Of a stretch of DNA of 64,000 nucleotides, positions 1 through 11,204 are shown one piece after another; the first letter of the stretch is position 1, and the number at the start of each line of letters is the position of its first letter. Both the position numbers and the translations under genes were made by a program. The notes beneath the pieces are model-generated. The model was not told the DNA's origin. It did not search any database and saw nothing but the letters and a program-made list of their open reading frames with translations. Source of the DNA: Malachius bipustulatus (Eukaryota > Arthropoda > Insecta > Coleoptera > Melyridae); contig OU342638.1 of the NCBI GenBank assembly GCA_910589415.1, positions 37,669,579-37,733,578 on the forward strand, written 5' to 3'.

Positions 1-175
1 TCTGCCTGAAGAATGGTATCCAGTGCAGTGTTGTGACTTTATTTTCTACAAAAGTGGTCATATCTTCTTAAGGGAGCCATACTTGAGAAAACAGTAAATA
101 AAACTTAGAATCTTTAATCCAATATAGATGCTGTGGTGCTGTCCGTGTCCGCCATTTCGGGATCACGCTGTATAA
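1..175 (-). repeat. Dispersed repeat, inverted copy of 48447-48621
   Basis: The reverse complement of this segment matches 48447-48621 almost base for base, differing by a few substitutions and a small indel. The other copy begins with ACAGGGTGATCC, a terminus of the kind seen on several repeats in this window. The left end lies at or beyond the window edge. I see no coding potential. It is probably one arm of a MITE-like or foldback repeat, but its class is not clear from the sequence. Confidence 0.8.
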
Positions 176-1548
176 TAGCGTTTTCGTGATATACCCATAC
201 CTATAATTGTATAGTAAGCTCTGATGATCTGAAATATGGGACACCTTGTATTCGTTGTACTTTTAAGCACTTTCAATAATAGATTAATTAGTACAATATG
301 ATATTAAAAATGTCTATTGATAATATGTCTATTGATATATTTTATTATACGAGGTTTAGAGCATTATTGTATTAAGATTTTTTACTCAAAATAGTCCAAG
401 GAAGGTCGCCACGTGTAGCTCTTACACTCATACCTGGACACCCTGTATTATTATATTAAATTAATCAATAGATAGAGGGAATCGTAGGCCGGAAAATAGG
501 CGGGTGATAGTGCTGGAAGCGCAAATTAAGGACGAATAATCGAACTCGCGAGGGAGTGAACGCGTCACGGTGATTAACTAATAGGGACATAAGGGTCCGT
601 TTAGGTTCGGAAGTGTACAAGTTTTGTTTGTGGACAAATTTGTAAGGATCAATAGTAAACAAGAGCCTGCTGCCAACGGATGTAAAGGTAGAATGTAGTC
701 TGTAAGATTAACCTTTCATTTATTTTTTTATTGCCACCTCCAATTTTAAGGCTCAATGAGTTAAATTCAAGAATCAGTTCAAAAATAATGGACAGATTGT
801 GTCAGTCTAATTAAAAAATTTTGTAATTAAGAATAAAATACCTACTTACTTATGTCTTCGAGTCCTAAAATTGGTATAATTTTATTTTATTATTCGTAAC
901 TTCGTAAGCCAGCAAAGGCTGGTTCACCTGAAAATTTTATAATGGTCGGTTAACGGATTTATTATTTTTGTCGATACGTGGAGCATCTATTAGTTGTACC
1001 CCTAAAATTGGATAGGGAGAGTAATAAAATATATCGGAGTGATCACTATCTAAATTTTTGGTCCATCCCCTTAAGAAGGATGACTGGCCAAAAATCGCGG
1101 CTTTTAGTACGAAATTCACTCAAGGGAAATTAACCCGCAACGAACGCTGCCGAAATGTTTTATTGCTTCAGGTACAGGTTTCACCTTAGGGTTAAGTCGT
1201 TGACCAATAATCGTAATATTTCTTATTTCAAATAAACGTAGTCGTTTTCCAATTTATTTTAATTTCAATAAATTGTAAATTTAAATATTGCAATGTTGCA
1301 TTTCTTTTTCCACCCATGAAGTTTAATTAAAGCATCAAATTAATAATCAAATAACTTGAGTTGCAACAAGGCAGAGGAAGTTAGTAAGTTTCAATTGATT
1401 TTTCTTATTTTCTAAATTTTATTTGTTCAACAATAAACTTCCCAGTAAGTAAGCGACAAGATTAAGTAAGTGAGATAAAGCTACCTACAATTAAGATGAT
1501 CAACTGAGGCAGAAGTCCAGGTTTCAGGGAACATCAGCGAAAGATAAG
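176..1548. other. AT-rich intergenic DNA without recognisable gene
   Basis: No long reading frame with recognisable domains is present; the short frames here are chance ones. The end of a repeat of the ACACCCTGTA type is visible near 440-449. Nothing else could be assigned. Confidence 0.5.
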
Positions 1549-1578
1549 TAGAAATAGAAATAGAAATAGAAATAGAAT
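1549..1578. repeat. GAAATA hexamer microsatellite (LINE 3' tail)
   Basis: Tandem GAAATA units lie exactly at the 3' end of the minus-strand LINE. LINEs of the CR1 group often terminate in short tandem repeats instead of poly(A), so this is read as the element tail. Confidence 0.75.
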
Positions 1579-1681
1579 TTATTGAGCTTTAAATTACACA
1601 GCCAAGTCCTAAGAAATTACAATAGAAATACAATACAATATTATCAAGTACGAAATTACATCAGTCTCACATTAAACTGCC

Positions 1682-4468
1682 CTATAAAATCATTTGTCTG
1701 GAGTTCATATCCGTGCTTAGATATTCCTCAACTGTGTATAAGGGGTGGTGCAATAGCATCGACTTCACTGCTCTGCGGAACTCATGCCGCGAGTATGATT
1801 TTGTACATTGTGGAAGTTTGTTATAGAACTTGATACACCAATAATTCAGTGCATGCTGTGACCTGGATATACGATGAAACGGTATGCTGATCTTGTCATA
1901 GCTTCTCGTATTATGAGCATGGAAGAATCCGTTTTTTTGAAATTTGTCCTTGTGCTCATGTACGTACATCACACAGGCCATTATATACATGGAAACCACT
2001 GTGAGAATATTCATTTCCTCAAATAGTTTCCTACAGGACTCTCTGTAACCTGCTGATGCCAGCAGACGAATTACCCTTTTTTGTGCCAACAAGATCTGTT
2101 GTATCCTCGGCGAGCTCCCCCATATCAAAATTCCATAGTTCATGATGCTATGAAAATGAGCATAATATGCAGTTAAAGCGGATTCGGCCGTAGCGACACT
2201 CATGAGTTGCCTTATCAGGTAAGTGGCCTTGGATAGTTTCTTACATACATAGGTGATATGTGTATCCCATTTGAGATTATACTGAAAGTAAATCCCCAAG
2301 AATTTTACTGCTTCTCCACCTTGGTTTATACTAGAGGTAAGTATTTTTGTTTTGTCAGTATTCAGTTTCAAGTTATTTGCAGTAAACCATGCTTCTGCTT
2401 GCTCAAGAGATGTTTTTGTCTTCTCTTCCACTGCTACGTAATTTGGAGCCTTGTTTAGGAATGAAGTATCATCCGCATATAGATAGCAGTCTTCGGATTT
2501 AACATTTACTGGGAGGTCGTTCATATATATTATGAACAGAAGTGGTCCAAGTATGGAGCCCTGGGGGACACCCGCAGTGACTCTCATCCATGGAGAAGCA
2601 TCATGTTCAATTAGTACCTTTTGTTTCCTGTCATTCAGGTAAGATGTTAATAGTTTGAGCGGTATTCCTCTTATACCATAATATTCCAGCTTTTCGATGA
2701 GGATTTGGTGCGAAATACTATCAAACGCCTTACTAAGGTCGCAGAAAGCTATCTGTGTTACGTTCCTTTCATCTATACTGTCACACATACTGTTTACCAA
2801 CTGGATCATGGCGGTTATGGTAGATCTGTTTGTTTTAAATCCATGTTGCTTATCTGTGAATGTCTTCTTTTTCACCAGGTAGTCTACGAGACATGATTTG
2901 ACGAACATCTCATACACTTTGGATAGTGCCGGTAGGATCGATATCGGCCGATAGTTTCCAGGATTGGTTTTGCTTCCACCCTTGTAGACTGGCCTCACTA
3001 CAGCCATCTTCAATGTCTCTGAAAAGTAACCTTGGCTGAAGCATTTATTCATGATCACAACTAGAGGCCCCACGAAACATGGCAATATAGTCCTCAGGAG
3101 CCTCACCGTGACAAAATTATGGTCATTCGAGGTAGTATTTTTCAATGTTTTTGTTATACGTAGCACATCTTCTTCAGTCACTTCTCTTAAAAGGAACGAG
3201 TTCATGCTGTTGATTTTTTGGTTTCTCAAGAATGTCGATGCAATCTTCAAATCACGGGTTTCATATTCGCCGCATGAATTTACAAAGTAACTGTTAAGGT
3301 GTTCAGGACTCAGTTCAGGACATTTTTGTTCTTTCTTTCTTGGTTTATGATTATTTATTATGTGCCATGTGGCCCTTTGTGTATTTGTGGAGTTTCGAAT
3401 ATACTGAGTATTCATGGATTTTCTTGCTTCTAAAATTTTTTTCTTGTAGAATGCCTTGTACGAATTATATGCAGTTTTGGATGCAATGTCCTTTTTTATA
3501 CTATTTATTGTGTACAATGCATCAAGAGTGTTTCTTATTTTCCTTAGGTCTGCAGTGTACCAATTTTTTTGTTGTGATCTGGTTTTCTTCTTTTTTATGG
3601 GATATGCAGCATCAATGTGGTTCATGAGGACGACCTCAAAAGCATGGAAAGATTTTCCAGAGTCTTCGATCTCGGTTATTTTAGTCCAGTTTTCTCCTGC
3701 ACATCTTCTCTCGAACTTTTGAAAGTTATATGAGTTTATTTCTCTTGTATAGTGGTATTTGTCATTTTTGTTCTTTGTCATCTTGTCCGACAGCATCGTC
3801 GTTTTTTGTACGAAATGATCTGATATGTGTTCATTTTTTGTTTCAGATTCCAAGTCTTCTATGTTGACATTTGTTACAATGTTATCTACACATCGACGGG
3901 ATCCAACTCTTGATGGTGTATTAAAAATGTGTTTGTAACCATATCCCGCCAACAAATTTATTATTTGTGAAGATTCTTTGTTATCTATGAAGTCTATGTT
4001 AAAGTCTCCTGCAATAAATACTTTTGCATTATAATGTTTACTGACTGTTTCCAACACTTCCTCAAATTTCCTATAAAAAATTTCTAGGTTGCCCAATGGG
4101 GATCTGTATATAGAGATGATTACAGTATTTACTGATGCAACATGAATCCCAGTCACTTCAAAGTTTAGCTCATCTACATAACTACTCAGCTTATGTCCAA
4201 TATCACTGGCGTCGTAATTCTGGTTTACCAACAATGCCACACCACCATGAATGTGATCTGTTCTAGAGTAGTGACCGCCAACATAAAAACCCGGAATTGC
4301 AAACTGCTCCATCTCCAGAGTGCTCATCCAGTGTTCCGTAATGGTAATAATATCTGGTAGAAGTTCCTTGTTTGTTACCAGTGCTTCCAGCTCTGTATGT
4401 TTGTTTCTCATACACTGTATATTCAGGTTTAGTATTGTAAACTGCCCATTGTTTTGCTTGAAACACAA
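1682..4468 (-). CDS. LINE ORF2: endonuclease and reverse transcriptase
   Basis: This 928-residue open frame encodes an N-terminal apurinic-type endonuclease (EEP fold) and a reverse transcriptase. Endonuclease landmarks are the PDIITITEHW block near residue 40, GDFNIDF near 154 and SDHF near 214. RT landmarks are the FCDLSKAFDS block, AGVPQGSILGPLLF and the catalytic YADD near residue 663. The frame is uninterrupted. The coordinate start is a TTG codon; the frame runs further upstream and slightly overlaps the end of ORF1 (ORF2 lies in the -1 frame), and I see no convincing ATG, so translation may depend on re-initiation or frameshifting. Function: nicks target DNA and primes cDNA synthesis in the nucleus. 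Exact clade within the CR1 group is not settled. Confidence 0.93.
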   Translation of the reverse strand: MCFKQNNGQFTILNLNIQCMRNKHTELEALVTNKELLPDIITITEHWMSTLEMEQFAIPGFYVGGHYSRTDHIHGGVALLVNQNYDASDIGHKLSSYVDELNFEVTGIHVASVNTVIISIYRSPLGNLEIFYRKFEEVLETVSKHYNAKVFIAGDFNIDFIDNKESSQIINLLAGYGYKHIFNTPSRVGSRRCVDNIVTNVNIEDLESETKNEHISDHFVQKTTMLSDKMTKNKNDKYHYTREINSYNFQKFERRCAGENWTKITEIEDSGKSFHAFEVVLMNHIDAAYPIKKKKTRSQQKNWYTADLRKIRNTLDALYTINSIKKDIASKTAYNSYKAFYKKKILEARKSMNTQYIRNSTNTQRATWHIINNHKPRKKEQKCPELSPEHLNSYFVNSCGEYETRDLKIASTFLRNQKINSMNSFLLREVTEEDVLRITKTLKNTTSNDHNFVTVRLLRTILPCFVGPLVVIMNKCFSQGYFSETLKMAVVRPVYKGGSKTNPGNYRPISILPALSKVYEMFVKSCLVDYLVKKKTFTDKQHGFKTNRSTITAMIQLVNSMCDSIDERNVTQIAFCDLSKAFDSISHQILIEKLEYYGIRGIPLKLLTSYLNDRKQKVLIEHDASPWMRVTAGVPQGSILGPLLFIIYMNDLPVNVKSEDCYLYADDTSFLNKAPNYVAVEEKTKTSLEQAEAWFTANNLKLNTDKTKILTSSINQGGEAVKFLGIYFQYNLKWDTHITYVCKKLSKATYLIRQLMSVATAESALTAYYAHFHSIMNYGILIWGSSPRIQQILLAQKRVIRLLASAGYRESCRKLFEEMNILTVVSMYIMACVMYVHEHKDKFQKNGFFHAHNTRSYDKISIPFHRISRSQHALNYWCIKFYNKLPQCTKSYSRHEFRRAVKSMLLHHPLYTVEEYLSTDMNSRQMIL

Positions 4469-4512
4469 GGGATCCCCTGAGTTGTTATCTTTCTTTGTAG
4501 TATACTGATCTT

Positions 4513-5640
4513 CTAAGTAGTTATTTGACTGTCCATTCTTGTGGACAAAAAATGTTGCCCTATTTTAAAGTCAAACCTTTGGAATTGTACTCCCTTAGGC
4601 CAGAAATTACTTTCATAAATTAATTCTTTTATACAAAGTGGGACTCCTACCATGAAGCATTTATTATCTGGGAGTTCTGATCTTGTTTTCAGAAGTTTAA
4701 CTGAGATGTCTTCATTACGCTGATTTCCCTTTTTTGATATGTAGTTTTTAACAGTTTGTTCATCCACTGTTGATTTAATTCTCGAAATAAACAGCCATAG
4801 TTTTCTTTCCTCAGGTTTTTTATAATTACGTGCTTGGAACATCTGAAGACACTGATCATCATCAACAAGCTCAGCAGTTCCAGTTCTCTGTCTCCTTGCC
4901 TTCCTTTTCTTGTTTACTATTTTAAATTTTGCTGTTTCCGGTTCCTCTAGATTTATTATATCATTCATTAACTGCTGTTGTTTTGTTTCTAATATTTTTA
5001 GTTTGTTTACACCCTGTATAGTGTCATTTGTCTGCTCCACAGTAAACAGCTGCTTCTTTGGTTTGTTTACATTTGTAATTTTGTTTTGGTAAGTTTTTTC
5101 ACTATCACTTCTCAGTTTGCCAGGTTTAATTTGTGTACCTATCTTATCATTGTTGCTTTTTATGACATCTGTAACTGATTTGCCTTTATTATCTATAATA
5201 AGTTTTTGTTCCTGTATATCGGAATTTTGTATAGTTTTTGATTCTGACTTTACCATACTTTTAATCTTTTCTTCTAGCAATTTATTGATTTTCAATAGAT
5301 CCGAAATTCTGTTCTCCTTCTCACTTATCAGCAATTTCAGCATATTGACCTCCATTCTATGGTATTCACACATATCAGAATAATTAGAAACAGGTGTAGA
5401 GGGATAGCTATGGGTGAATGTTTTCAAGCCTTCAGTTGTGAGCTCTGCACCATCTTCAATATTCACTAAATTTACATTACAGCATGTTTTTGCTTTTCTA
5501 CCACAACTTGTATGGAAACTTGTTTTACAGATGTTGCATACAACACCGATTTTAAGTACATTTGACGGGCAATACCCGCACTTTTTCACACTTTTTTCAC
5601 AAGCACTTTCAGAGTGACCTTCATTGTCAGCCATTTTGGT

Positions 5641-5643
<3 letters not shown>
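4513..5643 (-). CDS. LINE ORF1: PHD-like zinc-finger RNA-binding protein
   Basis: This 376-residue frame starts with a cysteine/histidine cluster (CGYC, CNIC, FHTSC and later Cys, roughly residues 22-56) resembling the PHD-like finger of CR1-group ORF1 proteins. A predicted coiled coil with leucine-rich heptads follows (about 95-130), then a basic linker (KKRKARRQR near 245-255) and a folded-looking C-terminal region including LWLFISRI, plausibly RRM-like. It sits immediately upstream of ORF2. The first ATG abuts the poly(A) run; a second in-frame ATG (MADNEG) four codons in may be the real start. Expected role is binding the LINE RNA in a ribonucleoprotein. Same domain order as the ORF1 at 56185-57174, with low sequence similarity. 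Confidence 0.85.

Positions 5644-5686
<43 letters not shown>
5643..5686. repeat. T44 homopolymer at the 5' side of the LINE
   Basis: An uninterrupted run of 44 T on the plus strand is A44 on the LINE strand, directly before the ORF1 ATG. A LINE normally has such a tract at its 3' end only. Length may be affected by assembly error. Confidence 0.9.
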
Positions 5687-5690
<4 letters not shown>

Positions 5691-6158
5691 TATAAAATAG
5701 GTCTTAATATATTATTTTATTAAAACTTATAATTTATTTACTTTTAATACTTTTTTAATACTTTAAAACTTATTATAATAAATAAGTATAAAATAGAGCC
5801 ATTGAGTTACCTCGAAAAATTCCCAAAAAGAACTACCACTCATACTAATAATTGAGATGGTGCAGCCCGTGATTCGTTAACGAATAATTATTGTAATGAG
5901 AGATTTTTGGTCAATTAACTGTCAATTCAGATATAATAGAGCTATGAATATTTCATGTACATCCTATATAATTAAAATTTATTCCTGGGAATAAATCAAA
6001 CTTCTTCCTGTTTATATAAATGATAATAATAATGAAAATAGTTTATAAATAATAAAATACATAAATAAAACTAAAATAAAGTTTCATGAATCAAAACTTT
6101 ATTAATTCCACTTCAAATTTATCTGTAAAATTATTCATTATTTCATTATTCTACTAAA
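5687..6158. other. AT-rich spacer
   Basis: The segment is strongly AT-rich with local repetition of an AAGTATAAAATA-like word near 5688-5700 and 5785-5798. No gene was recognised. Confidence 0.5.
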
Positions 6159-6840
6159 ATGGAGTCTGATTTATCTTCATCGAGTGATTTCGAAGAAGTA
6201 GAAATAGTTCCTTTAAGAAAAGTTCGCATCACAAGGGATAGAAAAAATCCATTTGAAATACTCGATGAATCTGAATTCAAGCAACGGTATCGCTTAAGTA
6301 AAACGACAGTGATGTCTCTGGTTGATTCACAAAGTCACAAGAAGAACTGCATCACTATCACATAGACACATCAACAAGATGCCACGAACAGCTGAAGAGA
6401 TTGCCGAAGTAGGAGCAGGTGCTTCTATCAAATTGATGGATTTCCTCGGGTCGTTGGAGCTGTCGACTGCACCCATATAAAAGTTCAGTCACCCGGAGGA
6501 CCTAATGCTGAACTCTATCGTAACAGGAAAGGATACTTTTCTTTAAATGTGCAGTGTATCTGTTCACGATAGCACCATTTTCAATGATTCCCCAATACTA
6601 GCACAATTCAATCTTGGCAGGTATGAAAATGGGTTTCTTCTAGGTGACAGCGGCGGATATCCCTGTAAACAGTACCTTCTGACACCGCTGCTGAATCCGG
6701 CAAATCAGGCTGAAGAGCGGCACAACGGAGCACATATTCTTACCAGGAACACAATCGAGAGATTTTTCGGTGTGCTGAATTTCGGTAAACTTGAAAAAAT
6801 TCCTGCTGTAATTGTAGCTTGTAGTGTGCTAGCTGTATAA
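6159..6840 (+). pseudogene. PIF/Harbinger (HARBI1-like) transposase, broken
   Basis: Three pieces in different frames read as one decayed HARBI1-like nuclease. 6159-6365 carries an acidic N-terminus followed by the NPFE...RYRLSKTTV block. About 6440-6546 carries VVGAVDCTHIKVQ and NRKGYFSLNVQ, containing the first catalytic Asp. 6547-6840 carries HDSTIFNDS, GDSGGYPC with the second Asp, and TRNTIERFFGVL with the catalytic Glu region. The intervening part of the domain is missing and there are stops and frameshifts, so it cannot make a full transposase. The minus-strand partner at 7155-7415 fits the two-gene layout of autonomous Harbinger elements. Terminal repeats were not found. Confidence 0.82.
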
Positions 6841-6950
6841 TATCTGCAAGGACCAAAATGATCAATTAGATGAAAATATTGGTAATGAAAATGATAACGG
6901 TAATGAAAATAATAATGAAATACCACAAGATAATTTCCAAGGACTTCATA

Positions 6951-6972
6951 ATAATAATAATAATAATAATAA
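6951..6972. repeat. AAT trinucleotide microsatellite
   Basis: Consecutive AAT units lie in the decayed Harbinger body downstream of the transposase fragment. Confidence 0.8.
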
Positions 6973-7154
6973 TCTTAATTATGCTGTTCGCAATGCAATA
7001 ATTGCTGCTGTATTTTTAGAAAATAGGGATTTAGTTGAATGTTTTTTTTTTTATATTACTAGAATGGTGTTTTATTATTTATTAACATATAAATTATATA
7101 AAATAGTAATTACATTAAAATAGAAACACATAGATATACGTATAATAGACATAT

Positions 7155-7415
7155 TTATTGTAATTTATTAATTGCAAGTTTTAATTTTTTAACCGTCAGT
7201 CTATGAATTTCTATTTTGCTTTTCAGCTCAAGGTCAGCAATTTTTATTTTCCGCAAGTAAAATTGCCTCCTAAGATCCTCCGTACTCAATTTTGATTTTT
7301 TCCTGTTGGCTTTCTTTGTAGGAGTAGGTTTAGGAAGAGTAATAGCAGGACCTGGGGCTGGTGACTCACTGAAGGGATGGTTCGGTGAGGTCAAGGTCGA
7401 ATGTCGAAAGATCAT
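7155..7415 (-). pseudogene. Harbinger accessory Myb/SANT-like protein, C-terminal fragment
   Basis: This 86-residue frame ends in a lysine/leucine-rich helix (FYLRKIKIADLELKSKIEIH and following), the kind of coiled C-terminus seen in Myb/SANT-like DNA-binding proteins encoded by PIF/Harbinger elements. The N-terminal Myb domain is absent here. Its convergent position behind the broken HARBI1-like transposase supports the reading. The assignment is by resemblance from memory and is moderate. Confidence 0.55.
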
Positions 7416-7501
7416 CTTCTGCTACAAGATGACGGAAATTGAGATGATGTATGATAATTATTCTTATTAAATCAATAAGGTATAATGAATAATGATTAAT
7501 A

Positions 7502-8675
7502 ACAGGGTGTCTGGAAATTATGCGCAAAGAATTAAGGGGGTGATTCTACTTGATGAAATATTTCCAAAAGTCTCTATAATTTTTTTTTTTTTAACTCAAA
7601 TATAAGAAAGTTATAAACCTCGAAAGTTGATTTTTTTAAATCAATATTTTTTTATAATTTTTTTTCTAGTGTACGGATTTTCTTAAAATTTTACACACTT
7701 GCCACTGATGTTGCTTGGCATCCTTGGTCCAAATTAGACTTGAATCCCTCGAAATCAAAAGGCCTTAACTGCCTTTGACCTTCGAAAAAGGCCTATAACT
7801 TTTTTCGTAATATTTTTTTCTCAGTTTTGAAGAATAACATGAAGATTTATTCGGAAAAGGTCCTCTTTGTCTATCACGATAAAATGACCTGTTTCCGAGT
7901 AAAACCGTTTTTAAAATTTGCTTGCACTAAAATTGATCACACCATAAATTATGATCATTCTGCAACAATACCAAAGCATGCTTTGGAAACAGCTGCAGGG
8001 TTGCCCAGTTATGTATAAAACAGAGAAATTCGTATATAAATAGACTTGGAAATGATAAAATTTTAAATTTTTTTAATATTTTTTTTGAAATAAAATAATA
8101 AAATAATTTTAATAAAAAAAATTGCTGTCAAAATTAAATGCAAAGCAAACGTCTCGTTTCCTAGGCAACCCTTCAGCTGTTTCCAAAGCATGCTTTGGTA
8201 TTGCTGCAGAATGATCATAATTTATTGTGGTCAATTTTAGTGCAAGCAAATTTTTAAAACAGTTTTACTCGGAAACAGGTCATTTTATCGTGATAGACAA
8301 AGAGGACCTTTTCTGAATAAATCGTCATGTTCTTCAATTGTGAGTCTTCAAAACTCAGAAAAGATTATCACGAAAAAAGTTATAGGCCTTTTTCGAAGGT
8401 CAAAGGCAGTTAAGGCCTTTTGATTTCGAGGGATTCAAGTCTAATTTCGACCAAGGATGCCAAGCAACATCAGTGGCAAGTGTGTAAAATTTTAAGAAAA
8501 TCCGTACACTAGAAAAAAAGTTATAAAAAAATATTGATTTAAAAAAATCAACTTTGGAGGCTTATAACTTTCTTATTTGTGAGTTTTCGAAAAAAAATTA
8601 TAGACACTTTTGGCAATATTTTATCAAGTAGAATCACCCCCTTAATTCTTTGCGCATAATTTCCGGACACCCTGT
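7502..8675. mobile_element. 1.17-kb palindromic (foldback/MITE-type) element
   Basis: The left arm (about 7502-8005) and right arm (about 8163-8675) are near-perfect reverse complements of about 500 bp each, separated by an AT-rich spacer of about 160 bp. The termini are ACAGGGTGTC and its complement. Both arms contain the CCAAAGCATGCTTTGG palindrome near their inner ends. No transposase is encoded. It is a non-autonomous inverted-repeat element; the superfamily is not evident. Reading frames inside are by-products. Confidence 0.85.
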
Positions 8676-9262
8676 ATACAGGGTGATTCAAAATTGAGTG
8701 CAAATATTTTAAGGGCTTATTTACCAGCCAAAAATAAGAAGTACTTTCTTCGTTTTCTTGCTTTGTAACAGGAGGGGGTAAAATTTTGAAAAAAAATCGA
8801 TTTTTTATTAATTACTCAAAAACCTTTCAGCCGATTTAAATAAAATTTGGTAGGGTTATTTGTCGTTATAAGGAACTTCCTTTGATGGGAATAACATAAA
8901 CTTATTAATTCCAGTGGCGTCTCAGGGGGCTACCTACTTGAAACTTATAGGTAAAATTATGATACGCCACTGCTCTTTTGACAATTTATATTTTTTTTAG
9001 ATTAAGCGGTCAATATTCTAACTTTCTTGCCTCCTGAGCTTTAGTCGTATCTAACTTTGTTTCCAAGAAAAAAATCAAAATCTGTGCCAGGCCCTAATTC
9101 ACATCGATTATTGAGATTCATTTAATTTAATTCAGGTAGCTCCCTGAGACGCCACTGGAATTAATAAATTCATGTTATTCCCATCAAAGGAAGGCCCTTA
9201 TGATAACAAATAAGCCTATATAATTTTATTTAAATCGGCTGAGAGGTGTTTAAAACGTCGAG
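8676..9262. mobile_element. Second palindromic repeat, abutting the first
   Basis: It starts with TACAGGGTGATTC at the edge of the previous palindrome. Arms at about 8815-8945 and 9128-9258 are inverted copies, each carrying the word CCAGTGGCGTC followed by AGGGAGCTACC-like sequence, and ATGGGAATAACAT. The same CCAGTGGCGTC word recurs in the palindrome at 36572-38030, pointing to a shared repeat family. No coding capacity. Confidence 0.75.
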
Positions 9263-9496
9263 ATATCTGGAAGGAGGGGAAATTCATAATGGATAAAGAT
9301 AAAAGGGAACGGATAACTGAATACCTACATGAAGGATAAAATTCAATGATAAGTAGCCACCAACTTCGGTGTACTTTTTAGATGGCAATTGTACTTTACT
9401 TACTTCCCAATGATGCAAAGCAGTGTTTGTTTTTCTTGCTCGGTCAAGTTGGACCGTTTCTTGTTTTCCATCTTATTAAATTAGATCAGAAGTACT

Positions 9497-10301
9497 CTCT
9501 GTACACTGAGAGTTGTCCGTTGTCATGCCGCACTGATTCTGACTAAACAATTTCATTTAATTCGATTTGAATCGTACACTTATTTCTAAGTCGAAACAGA
9601 TGTGGTATCGCAGTTCGTGTCAGTGGCGTGTGTTGAGGAATAATGAATATCCTATAAATATATTATTTCGACAAGTTATTGACGAAGTAGTGCCTTGCAA
9701 CTTTTTGATAACAAATATATATAATGCAAGTAAATAAGAATGATAATAATTATTATTGTTATCATCATGATAGAAATATCATGTCACCTACCTGCTGGTT
9801 GCCGTTTAAAAGAAAGAATAACACCTCCGTTTTCTTATTTGCAAGTAAAATATTCCAGCAATTTTACTACAAGACCACGTACTAGGGAGTTCAATCGTTT
9901 CCCAGGCAAAACAAGGAAATAGATTTTTAGGCATTCGCGAAATTAAGTTACTCATAGTTTATCACACCGTACAATATAACACAGGTAATTCTGCTAATTT
10001 CGTATTAAAAACGTTTCAAATCACAACAAAAACCTTATTTAGTATATTTACCGCTGACACTGACACTTGAGAGTAGCGACGATCGTAATATCGTATCAAT
10101 CTAAGCGTATCAAGACGCGAGTCGATACTTCCGTCTCACTCTCGCTCATCTTTTTAGAATTGCTGACGATTCAAACGTATTTCTGACAATACGTCCCATT
10201 TTAACTCGATTGGGTATGCAATGCAATAGAAGGAGTAAGGAATATAACGAGATGATGTATCCTTAGTTCTCACAACAGACAACTCTCAGTGTACAGACTT
10301 T
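9497..10301. mobile_element. Candidate 0.8-kb TIR element
   Basis: CTGTACACTGAGAGTTGTC near 9499 is matched by its reverse complement near 10280, with similarity extending to about 26 bp. The interior has no convincing ORF. I could not define a target duplication, so the superfamily is open. Confidence 0.5.
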
Positions 10302-10386
10302 ACCTAAACATTAATTTGTAGAAACAGATGGTTAAAACAAAGGTACCAAACCAACACTTCAGTTCAGTAGTTGAAAATGATATTGA

Positions 10387-11068
10387 AACACCCACTCGGG
10401 TGAAGTTAGCAACGAAAACTTAGCAACGGGAGTGGCTAAACATCCGGCTGCGGTACGATGATAATTTAATTACATAATCTGCTATTATTGCTTGAACGGG
10501 GTTGATTTTTCTCTTTCGTTTGGAAAAATAAATACCCCAGCAACGCACCAAGGGCAATTTTTTAGCCGAAAATCTAAAATTACAACACCTGAATATGCGG
10601 ATTCGGAATTTCAAAAAATCACTGTGGCCGTTCTGGGCCCGGGCAAGACGAGTTTTCACGAAGGGATGAATCCGAATCCGCATATTCAGGTGTTGTAATT
10701 TTCGATTTTCGGCTATAAAAACTGCCCTTGATGCGTCGCTGGGGTTTTTATTTTTTCAAACAAAGGACAAAGATCCACCCTATCATCCCTTCGTGAAAAC
10801 TCGTCTTGCCCGGGCCCAGAACGGCCACAGTGATTTTTTGAAATTCCGAATCCGCATATTCAGGTGTTATAATTTTAGATTTTCGGCTAAAAAATTGCCC
10901 TTGGTGCATTGCTGGGGTATTTGTTTTTCCAAACGAAAGAGAAAAATCAACCCCGTTCAAGCAATAATAGCAGATTATGTAATTAAATTATCATCGTATC
11001 GCAGCCGGATGTTTAGCCACTCCCGTTGCTAAGTTTTCGTTGCTAACTTCACCCGAGTGAAACACCCA
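10387..11068. mobile_element. Palindromic element with a third internal copy of its arm
   Basis: Left arm 10387-10670 and right arm 10785-11068 are nearly perfect inverted copies. The centre, 10671-10784, is a further diverged partial copy of the arm in the right-arm orientation, so one segment occurs three times. The frames within it mirror each other and are not genes. It looks like a foldback element altered by rearrangement at its centre. Confidence 0.8.
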
Positions 11069-11204
11069 CCCAAACAAACTAATTTTAATTTAACTCTGAA
11101 ACAAATCTACTCACCTCTTACTTAAATTAAAAATAACCACGATTAGATTATATCAATAGTCTGTGGATTATATTAAGAATTATTCTGCTTTTGCAGGTTT
11201 TTCA

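Larger units (their letters stand above)
1549..5686 (-). mobile_element. CR1-type non-LTR retrotransposon (LINE), nearly complete
   Basis: Read on the minus strand the element has ORF1 (5643-4513), ORF2 (4468-1682), a short 3' UTR and a 3' end in a (TATTTC)n microsatellite (plus-strand GAAATA repeats, about 1549-1578). Simple-repeat tails are typical of CR1/Jockey-superfamily LINEs, as is a PHD-like finger in ORF1. A 44-base run of A (plus-strand T, 5643-5686) directly abuts the ORF1 start on the 5' side, an odd place for a homopolymer; it may mark a 5' truncation or a template-switch junction. No clear target-site duplication was found. Both ORFs are open, so the copy is probably young. Confidence 0.85.

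Noticed and set aside
7827..8018. 63-residue frame in the palindrome
   Set aside because: It lies in the left arm of an inverted repeat and is non-coding by context.
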